Shown one piece after another: positions 32,381-44,465 of a stretch of 64,000 bases of DNA. The DNA lies in contig NC_087065.1 of assembly GCF_963678635.1 (NCBI RefSeq), positions 56,014,397 to 56,078,396 of the forward strand, given 5' to 3'. Both the position numbers and the translations under genes were made by a program. Position 1 is the first letter of the stretch. Each line of letters starts with the position of its first letter. The stretch comes from Symsagittifera roscoffensis (Eukaryota; Xenacoelomorpha; Acoela; Convolutidae). The notes beneath the pieces are model-generated. The model made no database searches and was not told where the DNA came from. It saw only the letters and a list, made by a program, of their open reading frames with translations.

Positions 32381-35100
32381 CATTATCGAAAAAAAATTTC
32401 ACTCGAGGTGGTATGTGATACTTCTACTGCAATAGCAGTAATGTGATGTAACCTTCAGTGAACTATTCTATTTATATTATACCATTGTCCAAGGTCACGG
32501 TATCTAAGACCTTCTGTACACCTCTGAGAGATCAGACGAACATAAATCTATGTAGATCTCAGCAGTTCTTAAAAAAGAAAACTATTCATTCAAGAACCAA
32601 TTTAATTCTTTGGAATTACAAATTAATTTTCCATCAAAATACCTCGTAGAATATCACACAAGCCATTAAAATAAGCTATTGTAAGGCTGCTCGTTCGCTA
32701 TATTTGCTCGAATTAAGACGAAAAACCAAAATTTTTAACCAAATTTCAAAAAAAATGCTTTCTATAATATCTTACTTTCCAAAATGAGGTAAATTTGTTT
32801 TGTTTTTGCGATCTTCTGCAACCCGTAATGTGATCAATGAACGCATGTTGATAAAAAATAGTTTATGGCAATTAAAAACTTCTTTCATAGCTGAAAGGGA
32901 TTTAAAATAGGAATATGTGTACTAAAATTGAGGAAGAGTGGGCTTAATTAAATTCATTTGGAGAGGAAATAAGGAAAAGCAGTAGAATATTAAAGACTAC
33001 TTTCTCTAATCGCATCCTTATCATGAGGTATAGAGAGCCGAAAAATTATCTTTAGACCATCAGTCTTCTACATCATTATTGCATTATTTTTAGACAGATA
33101 GGAAAGAAATCTGTTCTTCCTGGCATTAAATCTGTGCTAGAAAATCGATTGAATTCAGCTGAGAAATCTGGCATTTTGTTCACTTTAAGCTTTTAGCTTC
33201 AAAACCGAGCAGTGTCAGTGTGCGAAGAAACCACAAGCCGACACGAAAAAAGCGCAGTCGACAATTAACAGTAGTCAAGCAATCGGAAAATTCCATGTTA
33301 AATCGTTTAAAAAACAGATAGCGTATGGATTGTATGATTAAAGGTAGAAGAAAGATCGTGATGTATTGAGCACAGCTGGATGCTTTTTGACGATTAAGGG
33401 GGATGCTTTTTAGAAATCTAAATTTTGCAGACGGCTTCGATCAATTTTTCGGTTGGTCAGCCCCCTTTAAATTTATCGCTTTAATTTATTTATGTCTGAA
33501 AACCCTAGATTTTTTTGTGCTTTTGTTTGGTGAAACTCATTGAGACATTTACTATTTCTTTTTTATTGGCGCTTACCTTAGTTAATTTCCCACAAATTGC
33601 ATTCTGTGTAAGGCAGTTAACCTTTATTTTTAATCCCACGCGCTCATTCGTAGCGTCTTAATTTCCCTAAAAAATTTACCTAATTCCTCTGTTATATATT
33701 TTATTAACTGTGCATATATGCTTTCCTGGGGGATTTCAGGCGCTGTTGTTGTCACAGGTTCCCAGGGGAAGGAAAAGTAAAGAAAATCTGAAAAGGTGAG
33801 CTAGATTCAATCATTATACACCATATAAATAGTTTTTTCTGGCCCTCACAAAAACAAACCACCCATTTCTAAACTAACTGAACGGTGACTGGAGAAATGC
33901 ATCCCCGTAGTGGTAAACTGAGCGTAATTTCTTTCTTTTTAAAAACCGGATTGTCTTGAGCATACCGTAACTAATCTGAAATAAGTGAGTGGGAGCAATT
34001 TTTGTTTTCTGTGGGTTGTTCATTTCAATTGCGGTTGTCTTTCGATTTATCTTCATTCCATTTTTCTTACTCCTGTTATCTGCTTTCCTTCTTAATATTT
34101 TGACTTCGACCGGCTTGGAATACTTTATGCGGAGGTCGATTTAAATTTGCCTTCCAAGCGAAAAAAAAAACCTTTTTAAATTAGTTCTCTTTCATTTTAC
34201 CGGTGTGATTTTTGTACTGAAATCGGTGACATTGAAGGGAAAAAATAATAGCAATAACAATACTGAAATACTGAAAAAAATAATACTGAAAAATCAACAC
34301 GCCTTCTATAAATAACGAACAAAAATTAACACCAAAATAGAGGAAAGCTTTAAAAGGCAATCATTCATTACGTCAATAATTAAATAGCTTCACTATTGAC
34401 GCAGGTAGTTTTAAAAATAAACTTAATCATGACGAAAACAACGAAACGCTCTAGCGCTAAAAAGGTTCAAACGTCTTACAAGTTAATATGTCTCTAAATT
34501 TTCTTACTTAAACATAAGTGGGTTTCGTTTTGCCCTGATTAATCCAAATGCATTCCCTTTGATGACAAAATCCTTTCATTTGAGTAGAGAAAACGACATC
34601 GATTATAGTTTTGAGTCAGAAACAGAGAGTGAAAACCAAGTATTGTTGCTGTATTGTTGCAAGTAAGTAATAACGGATGATTCCGAGCAGTTACATTTTA
34701 AAACAAATTTTCAAGTATACGAAAAAAAAACTAAAATGTGACCTTTCCAAGCAATTGTTCATTGTTAACAAATGTTAAATGGGGTGATAATAAATTTGTT
34801 TTTTTTTCAAGTGTTTGTTTTATGGAATATTTTCAGTTTAGTTAACCTCAATTTAGTCTCAATTGAGTTCTTTCCAAATGCAGCTTGAATTGTTGCTTAA
34901 AATTCTTTTGAAATCAAGGCTCTGGAGACCAGCTCAGCATTTTTAGTACATTAAATCCAATTTCGGAATAAAATTTTTCATTTCCATTTTCCATCATTCA
35001 GGAAAGCATAACCTAAAACGACCGTTTTATGTAAGATATCAATTGATGGAAAAGGTACTAGAAAAGAACCAAAATAATTTTTTCATCAAAATTTTATGAA
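32381..35100. other. AT-rich intergenic DNA
   Basis: Short frames (32458-32649 plus, 33874-34056 minus) have no family features. There are no long repeats or tandem arrays. One GC-richer patch at 33720-33780 (TTTCCTGGGGGATTTCAGG) has no assigned role. Confidence 0.35.
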
Positions 35101-35106
35101 TGTTAA

Positions 35107-35700
35107 ACAAGAATAGCCGGTTGCTGTGCAAGTTGCACAGAATGCTTTGACTATATTCATTATAATAACTACAAAATTTTCTTTTTTCCCAATTGTATCT
35201 AAACAAAAACCTAGAAATTTGATAGTAGAAAAATTGACTAAGTTTGATGACAATTTTCCACATAAAAATAATAAAATTTAAAAATCAAAAAATTGTAAAT
35301 TCTTTATTTTTGGAAAATGTTTTCAAATTTTTGCCGAAAGTTTTTTGCTCGTTCTCAAAATTTTTATTTTCAATACCTCGCTGAAAAAACCTTTCAAAGC
35401 AATTTCACTGGAATAAAGTTAAAATTTCTTGGCCTATCCTTCTATAAAAATCTGCCCGTTTGCTTTACTCGCTCGAAACTGAATTAAGGCTCAAAAATTT
35501 CAAACTAGTTTTTCTCGACACTGGGATTTTTTTTGGAAACTTTTTAATGTCATTCGAATAAAGATTTTAAAAGTTTTTATATGATATATCACTTAACACA
35601 GTCAATGATTGTTTGTGGTACATAATTTTGTGTGGAAAAAAAACAAGAAAAAAAAGAAAAAAAAACACTAAAACACACCTGAATACAAAGTTCCTACTCA
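35107..35700 (+). repeat. Family C repeat with terminal hairpin
   Basis: Starts ACAAGAATAGCCGGTTGCTG, stem CTGTGC/GCACAG with AAGTT loop, then GAATGCTTTGAC. It shares TAGTTTTTCTCGACACTGGG and GATATATCACTTAACAC with the 21851 copy at matching distance. Confidence 0.7.
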
Positions 35701-36914
35701 TTTTCAATTGTGGGGACAAAACGGGCTCTTACGGTTGAAAAAGTACTTAATTAAGCTTGGTTTGTGCCGAGTTCAATTTGATTATGCGCTAACATCATCG
35801 AAGATCGAATCATGGTAAAAGAAGTTTTACTCAATCCTTGAAAGGAATTAAGCCCAATCTATCAATCAGGTCCTTAGGAGATTTCGCTGTAATAATTGAA
35901 TTTATGTATATAAAAACACTCCAGGTTCCAAAACGTTTTCATATATCAGGTGCTCTGAGCATCAAATAAAAAATTTTGGGCCGTTTTAGAAATTATATTG
36001 AAAAAAATGTTGAATTTTTCACGACATTTAATTATTGCGAAACGTTAGGCGCTGATATTTGTTATATAAAAGAAATTTGTCATTTCTGTTGAAAATTTTA
36101 AGTGCAATTGGAAGTTACCCTGAACGATTTAATACACTTGTGCGAAGGGTTCAATTTTTCAATACAATAATTTTTTTTGAAGTTTGCTTAGTAAACGTGA
36201 CAGGTCGTGTCAAAATAAAGAAATTTTCATAACTGTTATTGATTATGCTATTTACTGACTCAAATTTTTGACTCTGGGAGTATTTTGTGGCAAAAGAAAG
36301 TTGAGTTTGTAAAATAGCTCATCAATGTTTTTGACGTTTTTGAAGTATTCGACGTTTTTGACTCTTTGTTTTGAGATTTTTTTTTTGCGAAGGCATAATT
36401 TTTATCAAGTTTTATGCAAAACTTTTATGCACTTTTTTCACTCAATTTTTTTATTTTGGGAGTATTTTTTAGGAAAATAAAATTGAGCGCCAGAAAAAAT
36501 ACAATTTTAAAGGCTGAATTTTGTAGCAAAAATCAACATTTAAATTGTTCCAATTTTTCTGTTATAAAATCTTCAAAACTGCGTCTATCCTTCTGAAAAT
36601 ATACCGTGAGGCGAGTTGGAATTCTTGTTTGATCCTCGAGCTTAAGTCAAACATGAAATTCAAAAAGTGCCCATTGTGATTGACTAAAATTGAACTACAA
36701 AAAACTGGTTAAGTTTACTGAAAACAGGTCATGTCGAAGTCAAGTTAAAAATAGGTGAGACGCAAAGGTAGGATTAGGCTTTTTGAAAAAAAAAATTGAT
36801 CGACTCTTATTGACTCTTAACCAGTTTTAGTCTACAAATTACCCTCAGAATTCAAAGTTGTGCTAAGCAAAAGCAGAATTAACCATTAACAAGACAAAGC
36901 AGAATTAACCATTA
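35701..36914. other. AT-rich spacer, nothing supported
   Basis: There are only short repeated words (TTTTTGACGTTTTTGAAG, TTCGACGTTTTTGACTC at 36330-36365) and low-complexity frames. Confidence 0.35.
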
Positions 36915-37415
36915 ACAAGACTGCTCGTATCAGGGCAAAGCCCTGAATGTTCCGACTGCATTTTAAGGTCTATTGAGCAGTAATAACATGAAACAAATTG
37001 AATGTAATGTAATAAAATAATTTTGTTTTAAATTGAGGTTTTTGTGAAAATAATTTCGCTACACGCCATTTAAAGTACAAAGTGAGAGATTTCGCTCCCA
37101 TTAACTAATCAATTTGGCAAATAAGCTTCCTTTAACCAATTTGGAACGATTTTTAAGATGGATTAATTCTCCGCTTACGCGTTAATAGCGCGAAATATAT
37201 CGCGCGTTAGTTGTCCCAACTCGGCCGAAATGGCAATATTTAAACCCCCCTAACTTTGCGAAATAATTTTTTCAAATTTAAGCTCAGGACAACAATACCT
37301 TTCGAATGATCTAAAAAAGTTCCGTCAAAAATGGCTAGTTAAAATGTCGAAATTTGTCTGAAGAAAAAAAAACCCACCCGAGCACAAATATTACTTTTGT
37401 TACGAAAGTCGAAAC
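36915..37415 (+). repeat. Family A repeat, complete
   Basis: Starts AACAAGACTGCTCGTATC with the perfect 7-bp stem TCAGGGC/GCCCTGA around AAA, then ATGTTCCGACTGC. It contains TCTCCGCTTACGCGTTAATA and ends CGAAAGTCGAAAC. It is the best reference copy in this orientation. Confidence 0.8.
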
Positions 37416-37705
37416 AACAACAAATTTAATGTTGAATACTGGCAGTTTTTTTTCTTTGAGAAAATTATTACAGAACTTATTTTATGCTAAATTCACCTGA
37501 TTTTGACAAGCTGGACAAAATATGAGTTCGGTTTGCATACAATGGTATGTAACGAATCAAAACTAGCTGTATTTGGACTGTGTTTCAAATTTACTCGAGA
37601 GAATACTTGCGAACTCCCAGTCGCCCAAGTGCAACAGTTCCCAAGTGGAAACATTTTAAATCAATTATCCGACATTCTGAAAAAAACTGTTTTGAATTCA
37701 AAGTT

Positions 37706-38398
37706 CAACAAAACTGCTCGTACCAAGGCAAGGCTCCGAATGCCGTTGTTTTTTTAATGTTGTAGTTTGAACTCAAACAATTGATGAATTTTTCAAAAAA
37801 AGAAAAGTTTCAAGAAAAAAAAATGTCAGTTTTTTTTTTGAAAATCATCCTCTCACACGCTATGGAAAGTACAAAATGGTACATTTTGCATATATCAACA
37901 GAACTGTTTGTATCAGAGAGAGTGTTCCAATTGCAATATAAGGTCTATGGTGTAGTGTTCGTTTTTGAAAAATGGGTGAAATTATTTAAAAAAATGAAAA
38001 AAAAACTCAAAAATTGCGTTTTTTTAAAATCATCCCCCAATTTGAAGCACAAAGTGATATATTTTGCATGTAGCAAAGCATGAAATAGACTAAATATGAT
38101 GCATTAAATTAACTTGGAATGGTTTCTAAGACGGTTAAATCTCCGTTCCGCTCATAGCACAAAATATATAGCGCGTTAATTATCCAAAATTGGCCAAACT
38201 GGCATTTTATAAATTTCCCCAACTTCACAAAAAGATCACAGGTGAAAAATCTTTTTGTATTGAGCTGAAGACAACAATACTTTTTGAATGATATAGAAAA
38301 AAAATCAGGCAAAAGCTGCTTGTTTAAAGTCGAAGTTTGTCTTGAGAAGAAAAACCGCCCAAGCAAAAATATTCCCTCATGTCTTCAAAAGTAGTCAG
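37706..38398 (+). repeat. Family A repeats, one truncated and one complete
   Basis: A hairpin motif at 37706-37746 (AACAAAACTGCTCGTACC) begins a copy that stops near 37896. A second, diverged motif at 37897 (AACAGAACTGTTTGTATC) begins a copy that runs to 38398 with TCTCCGTTCCGCTCATAGC and TAGCGCGTTAATTATCC. Frames at 37503-38083 fall in or across these repeats and are not called. Confidence 0.65.
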
Positions 38399-38439
38399 AA
38401 AAAAAAGCTTAAGTAGAGGAAACAGCATGCCTCTATCCA

Positions 38440-38727
38440 ATTTTGGTCGAATGTTCAAACGGATTATATCTCTGCATACGCGCCAAATCGCGTTAAATAG
38501 GAAATATATCCAAATTATATAAATATAAACATACTTTGAACCCCAAAATTTTTCGAAAATTTATCTAAGGTGAAATATCCACTTAATTTTGAGCTCAAGA
38601 CAACAGTACCTTTTGAAAGATTTATCAAAATTCCATCTAAAATTGCTAGTTTAAAAAAAAATTTGTTTGAAGACAAAAACCACCCGAGCACAATTATTCT
38701 ATCTTTTTCTTCGAAAATAGTCGGAAC
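38440..38727 (+). repeat. Family A repeat, hairpin end missing
   Basis: Keeps the distal part (TACGCGCCAAATCGCGTTAA, GAGCTCAAGACAACAGTACC, ACCACCCGAGCACAATTATT) and ends GAAAATAGTCGGAAC, directly abutting the MITE at 38728. Confidence 0.65.
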
Positions 38728-38973
38728 CAGGGGTGGATTTAGGGTGGGGGGGGGGGGCGGAGTATGCGGACGCTCCCCTGGCTCAGGCATTCGACCCTCT
38801 ACCGACCCAAAGGGTCCCCACTTTGTACTATTTTGAGATATCCATTTGGTGACGTACCCTAAAAGTTTTTTAAAGGCCAAGAAATACTAAGCGCGCGCCA
38901 AAAAAAGGGAGAGCGCGCGTCAAAATTTTCGAATTTTTTTTGAAAATCCGCCCCCTCGAGAAAATCCTGGATG
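38728..38973 (-). mobile_element. hAT-type MITE, internally deleted copy
   Basis: One end is CAGGGGTGGATTTAGG followed by a long G run. The other reads CCCCCTCGAGAAAATCCTGG, the reverse of the left end of the complete MITE at 44474, but its last bases are lost. GCGCGCGCCAAAAAAAGG is the shared internal segment. The overlapping 88- and 121-codon frames are products of this element. Confidence 0.7.
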
Positions 38974-39460
38974 GGAACAATAAAACTTGACGTCATTGAA
39001 TGAAAACAAGTATTGCTGTTCTTTTTTCATTGTGCTGAGCTCCGCTCGTATTAAATTTTTCTTGCTGCTGTGAAACTGGATTGAAAACAATTTGCCGAAA
39101 AAAGCGAGCAATTGAAATAAACAAGACATCAAGAGGAAAAAGGTTAGACGAAAACCTAACTTTACTGAATTTTTTTATTATTAAAAGTCTGCTGTAACAT
39201 GTCCCAGCTGATCAACTTTACCTAAACTACCTATTTACTTTTTTAAAATTCTATGCTGTTTTTCAAGAACTGCTATTTTTTGCGCTTTTGTCAATTTTTT
39301 TTGTCAGTTGAATCTATTTTTTCCTAAGCGGTTCTAGGCAAGCCTGAATTGGAGTAAAATAGGATTTTGGGGCGGTTCTGGAGTTAAACATAGGCGCTAC
39401 GCGCAATACACCGAAGGCATAGAAACTGAAGCAAAAACCAAACAACTTGAACAACTAATA
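38974..39460. other. Spacer before the tandem arrays
   Basis: No supported feature. Short minus-strand frames here are low complexity. Confidence 0.35.
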
Positions 39461-39464
39461 ATTG

Positions 39465-40365
39465 AAGAATAACAGTTCTAGAACAAAAAATCGTACTAAT
39501 ACATGTATACACCAAAATTTTGCTATATCGAGAAAGAGCCTGAAATAACAGTTCTAGAACTAAAAATCGTACTAACACATGTAAAGGTTAAATTTTTGAT
39601 ATATCAACGAAGATCATAAAATAACACTTCTAGAACTAAAAATCGTACTAACACATGTATACACCAAAATTTTACTATATTGACAAAGAGCCTGAAATAA
39701 CAGTTCGTGAGCTAAAAATCGTACGAACACATGTATACACCAAAATTTTGCTATATTGGCAAAGATCATGAAATAACAGTTCGAGAGCTAAAAATCGTAC
39801 TAACACATGTATACGTCAAATTTTTGCTATATTGACAAAGATCATGGAATAACAGTTCTAGAGCTAAAAATCGTACTAACACATGTATACACCAAAATTT
39901 TGCTATATTGACAAAGATCATGGAATAACAGTTCGAGAACTAAAAATGGTACTAACACATGTATACAATAAAATTTTGATATTTGACAAAGATCATGAAA
40001 TAACAGTTCGAGAACTAAAAATCGTAATAACACTTGTATACACTAAAATTTTGATATATTGACATAAATCATAAAATAACAGTTCGAGAACTAACAATGG
40101 TACTAACACATGTATACGCTAAAATATTGCTATATTGACGAAGAGCCTGAAATAACAATTCTAGAGCTAAAATCGTACTAACACATGTATACACCAATAT
40201 TTTGCTATATCGACAAAGAGCCTGAATAAACGTTGTAGAACTAAAAATCTTACTAACACATATATACACCAAAATTTTGCTATATTGACAAAGAGCCTGA
40301 AATATTGACAAAGGACCTGAAATAACAATCGTAGAACTAAATGTCGTACTTACGCATTGTAGATC
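39465..40365. repeat. Tandem array with ~76-bp unit
   Basis: About 12 units of 75-77 bp. Each has TGAAATAACAGTTCTAGAAC, TAAAAATCGTACTAACACAT, GTATACACCAAAATTTTGCT and ATATTGACAAAGAGCC. Units differ by a few substitutions. Minus-strand frames (39384-40392) are translated repeat units. Confidence 0.95.
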
Positions 40366-40434
40366 AATTTCTATAGCTATAATAAAATACAAAAGATTGT
40401 GTTTGTATGTGTAGCAAAACGCCTCCTGTTTTAC

Positions 40435-41120
40435 ACCTAATACAAGTATACACAGACCAGTTAATTGAAACTACAGTGTACCTGTTACAAGTATACACAG
40501 ATCAGTTAAACTAAAGAAACTGTGTACCTAATACAAGTATACACGATCAGTTGATTGAAACTACAGTGTACCTAATACAAGTATACACAGCAGTTGAAAT
40601 AGAAAAACTGTGTACCTAATAGAAGTATACACAGACCAGTTGATTGAAACTAGTGTACCTAATACAAGTATACACAGCAGTTGAAAAAAAAAACTGTGTA
40701 CCTAATACAAGTATACACAGACCAGTTGATTGAAACTACAGTGTACCTAATACAAGTATACACAGCAGTTGAAATAGAAAAACTGTGTACCTAATACAAG
40801 TATACACAGATCAGTTGATTGAAACTACAGTGTACCTAATACAAGTATACACAGCAGTTGAAAAAAAACTGTGTACCTAATACAAGTATACACAGACCAG
40901 TTGATTGAAACTACAGTGTACCTAATACAAGTATACACAAAAGTTGAAATAGAGTAACTGTGTACCTAATACAAGTATACACAGATCAGTTGATTGAAAC
41001 TACAGTGTACCTAATACAAGTATACACAGCAGTTGAAAAAAAACTGTACCTAATACAAGTAAACACAGACCAGTTGATTGAAACTACAGTGTACCTAATA
41101 CAAGTATACACAAAAGTTGA
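40435..41120. repeat. Tandem array with ~45-bp half-units in A-B order
   Basis: About 15 half-units, each starting ACCTAATACAAGTATACACA, alternate between type A (continuing GACCAGTTGATTGAAACTAC) and type B (continuing GCAGTTGAAATAGAAAAACT), giving a higher-order period near 90 bp. The 61-codon plus-strand frame 40960-41145 is a translated repeat. Confidence 0.95.
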
Positions 41121-41129
41121 AATAGAACA

Positions 41130-42285
41130 AACCAAAAATAAATAAACATAAAAAAATAAATGAATAAATAAATACATACATGAATAATAAATAAAAGCAA
41201 AACTAAATGAAAGAAAATAATTAAATAAATATAGCAATAAATATCAACGAATAAACAAAACACACCTGATAAATAAATAAACAATAAAAAAATAAATCAA
41301 TACATAAATAAATAAATACATACATAAATAAATAAATAAATAAATAAACGCAAAACTGAAATGTACAAATAATTAAATTAACATGACAAAATATATGTCT
41401 CATGAACAAATAACCAAACAAACAGACCCATAATATAAATAAATGAAAGTAAATGAATTAAATAAATACACATACATAAATAATAAAAGCAAAACTAAAT
41501 GAAAGAAAGAATAATTAAATAAATATAGAAATAAATATCAACAAATAAACAAAACACACCTGATAAATAAATAAGCAATAAAAAAATAAATCAAAACATA
41601 AATAAATAAATAAATAAATAAATACATAAATGAATACATAAATAAATAAATATATAAATAAATAAAAGCAAAAGTGAAATGTACAAATAATTAAATAGAC
41701 ATGAAAAAATATATATGAACAAATAACCAAACAAACAGACCCATAATATGAATAAATGAAAATAAATAAATGAAATAAATACACATACATAAATAATAAA
41801 AGCAAAACTAAATGAAAGAAAGAATAATTAAATAAAAATAGAAATAAATATCAACAAATAAACAAAACACACCTGATAAATAAATAAGCAATAAAAAAAT
41901 AAATCAATACATAAATAAATAAATAAATACATAAATAAATACATAAATAAATAAATAAATAAATAAAAGCAAAAGTGAAATGTACAAATAATTAAATAGA
42001 CATGAAAAAATATATATGAACAAATAACCAAACAAACAGACCCATAATATAAATAAATGAAAATAAATAAATTAAACAAATACACACGCAGAAATAATAA
42101 AAGCAAAACTAAATGAAAGAAAGAATAATTAAATAAATAAGCAAAAAACGTGATAAAAATAAACAAAAATAAATATGTACATACATAAATTATAAATAAA
42201 TATAAGCAACCTAAACATAATTAAATAAATAGAAGAACAGATAATTAAATAAATAAAGGTGAACAAATAAAGAAACAAACATACG
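41130..42285. repeat. (AAAT)n-rich array with ~305-bp higher-order period
   Basis: The field is dominated by TAAATAAATAAA. A longer unit marked by AACAAAACACACCTGATAAA recurs at about 41256, 41550 and 41860, and AACCAAACAAACAGACCC recurs between them, so the field is amplified at roughly 300-bp scale. The long tyrosine/phenylalanine/isoleucine-rich minus-strand frames are low-complexity artefacts. Confidence 0.9.
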
Positions 42286-42449
42286 CAATCACGTGACATA
42301 GCGCGATATAGTCCAGCCCACATGATAATTGATAACTGTGGACGTTATTTGTCGACACTTGACAACAGACAACATTAAAAAAAAACCACGTTACACGATA
42401 CCATAACACCTTGACTAAAGTCTTCGGTGTAACTAGAGGAAAAGAAAAG

Positions 42450-42963
42450 AAGACTGCTCGTATATCGGGGCAAAACCCTGAATGTTCCGACTGAACCTGA
42501 AGCCAAATGGAATGTTTTTTTTTGGTGGAATAATTGACAAAATATTTGAAAAAAAAAATGTATATATATATATTTTTGTTCTTATTTTTACCCCCCCCCC
42601 CACATGCTGTGCAAAACACTAAGGGTCTGTTTCGCGTCTCGAGTTGTGATAATAAGATTAAATTGCTGGTCTCAATTCAATTTGGAACGCATTAACTCGC
42701 TTCTTACGCGTATTATAAGTACGCAATGTAACGCACTTTAATTATCCCACATTGGCCAAATTAGCAAGTTTCAAACGCCCGTAACTTAACGAAAAATGAT
42801 CACTCACAAGAATTTTGTTTTAATTTGAGCTTAAGTTAACAATAGCTCTCAGATGGTATAAAAAGCTCCGTCAAAAACGCTTAGTAAACAAGTCAAAAAT
42901 TGGCTGAATAAAAGAAACCACACCAAGAATAAATATTCCTCATTTTCTTCGAAAGTTGGAACA
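42450..42963 (+). repeat. Family A repeat
   Basis: Starts AGACTGCTCGTATATCGGGG, with stem TCGGGG/CCCTGA including one G-T pair, then ATGTTCCGACTG. It includes ATATATATATAT and a run of 13 C near 42590 and ends CTTCGAAAGTTGGAAC. Confidence 0.7.
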
Positions 42964-43400
42964 ATTATATGTTGATTTTAAATGCTTCTTACAAAAATTT
43001 TACCTTAATATTCATTTTGGCATTTACTAGCTCAAATTTCAGGGAACGAACGATCGTTTTGCCTCTAATTAAAAAGACTTTTGGTGACTTGAGGGCTAAA
43101 ATGCTCGCTGACTGAATGGGAGGCAACGGTTTTCAGCGCATAAAATATAAAAAAAAATTGCATGCATGTTTTGAATAGGGATAAAAACTGTTCTGTGTAA
43201 GAGCTAGGCAGCTAGTATTATGATACTTTTTCATATAGATCACCAACGTTAAATCACCAAAAAAATTTGTTAATTTCAAGAGGCCAATTTTAGCAATGAG
43301 CACCCTAAATTTGAAAATTTGCGATGAAGAATCTAGAGCCATTTTTCAGTTTTCACTTTAATGTTTATTGCCAAAAAATACCAGACGCTGGTTCTTTCAG
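42964..43400. other. Upstream region of the neurensin-like gene
   Basis: AT-rich. GTTCTTTCAG at 43391-43400 is a good splice acceptor, placed 16 bases before the start codon, so a 5' noncoding exon further upstream or a trans-splice site is likely. No TATA box can be assigned. Confidence 0.4.
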
Positions 43401-43416
43401 GCCTCCTCAAAAAACA

Positions 43417-44462
43417 ATGTCGCGAAAAAATGTGCATTCGAAAACCAACTGCACCAATTTCTTCGGGGTAAAATCGTATGTGCACAAGTTCTACGAGAAC
43501 CAAAGTGCGGACCTGGATGACTCGGAATACGAGAGCACTCACCCGAATGGTCTGGAAGACGAACACGTGACCCTTACTCCCCTTCCAAAATATCCATGCG
43601 CATACTCAAAAAGGTAATGCTGGCATTCTCGTTCTATGACAATCCACATTGCTTTACAAAGTGAACTTTGCCGTAGTCCGAAAACGAAATAAAACGACCA
43701 AGAGTTCCGAAAAGAAACGAAGAAATTAGACAAAAATTAAAAATTAGGAGCAATAACTAAAGAGGAACAAAAGTTACTATGTCGAAGACAAGAAATTCGG
43801 CTATTTGCAAAACTGCATTAAAATTTTTTCCTCGCAGAATAAGATGCAAGTTGTGAAGTTGAGAAAGAAAATCGATAATTCCGAAAACCTTTCTTTTTTG
43901 ATATTTGATAAATCCAATAATGAATACATTTTTTTGATTGTTTGCTATAAAATGTATTGGCTCATCGCCAAAAACAGGACTAAAACTGACTATTTAGGAC
44001 TGCTATTTCTACGGAAGTTTAAAAATCTTTCATTTCAGGTGGAACAAATTTGTCTATTTTGGGACTGTGCTGTTGGTTCTCGGAATCCTCTTGTTGATTT
44101 TCACTCACTCAATTCCACTCAAGAAAGTCATCGTCGGATACCAAAACGGAGAAGCTCTTCAAGACAACAAAGCTGCTTTTTTCGACCGCGAAGTAGAGCT
44201 AGCCACCATAATCGGCCTATCCGTGGTTCTGCTAGGAGGACTCATACTCGCTTTTTCGATATTGCTTCCCGCTTTCTTCAAAGACGAAGACGAATACCCG
44301 CCCGATTACGTCATCAAAGTTCCGGCTGACAAAGTAGTCTACAAGAGGTTGTCCAAATCAGGAGACCAGATTATTCCACACAGCGGAAAAATAGAAAACG
44401 TGCAACCTGCACCGGCTGAAAATGCTGGCATAAAATTTTCAGTGAAAATAGAAGAAAGATAA
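43417..44462 (+). CDS. Neurensin-like two-pass vesicle membrane protein (two exons)
   Basis: Exon 1 is 43417-43613, intron 43614-44038 (GTAATG...TTTCAG, 425 bases) and exon 2 is 44039-44462, joined within an Arg codon. The product has about 206 residues. Residues 16-28 read FFGVKSYVHKFYE, matching the GVRSYLHQFYE signature I know from vertebrate neurensins. An acidic stretch (DLDDSEYE) follows. After the exon junction come RWNKFVYFGTVLLVLGILLL (first membrane span), a short loop (IPLKKVIVGYQNGEALQDN), a second span (ATIIGLSVVLLGGLILAFSI) and a charged tail. Length and layout suit neurensin, a small neuronal vesicle protein implicated in neurite transport. The ATG at 43417 is chosen because the acceptor at 43400 excludes the upstream ATG. 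The long frame 43805-44329 overlapping the intron is a shadow. Confidence 0.82.
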
Positions 44463-44465
44463 ATT

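Noticed and set aside
38515-38880. 121-codon minus and 88-codon plus frames
   Set aside because: They are produced by the MITE end and family A sequence at 38.5-38.9 kb.
40435-41120. CRISPR-like regular repeats
   Set aside because: There are no unique spacers; the units are a eukaryotic satellite with alternating half-units.
39384-42323. Many long frames, including hydrophobic ones resembling membrane proteins
   Set aside because: They are translations of the tandem arrays, especially (AAAT)n read as Tyr/Phe/Ile/Leu, and change with each repeat variant.
42590-42602. C-run as a telomere or regulatory signal
   Set aside because: It is a simple homopolymer inside a family A copy with no telomeric repeat nearby.
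43805-44329. 174-codon frame overlapping the neurensin-like gene
   Set aside because: It runs through the intron and reads exon 2 in the wrong phase; the other phase has the family signature and membrane spans.
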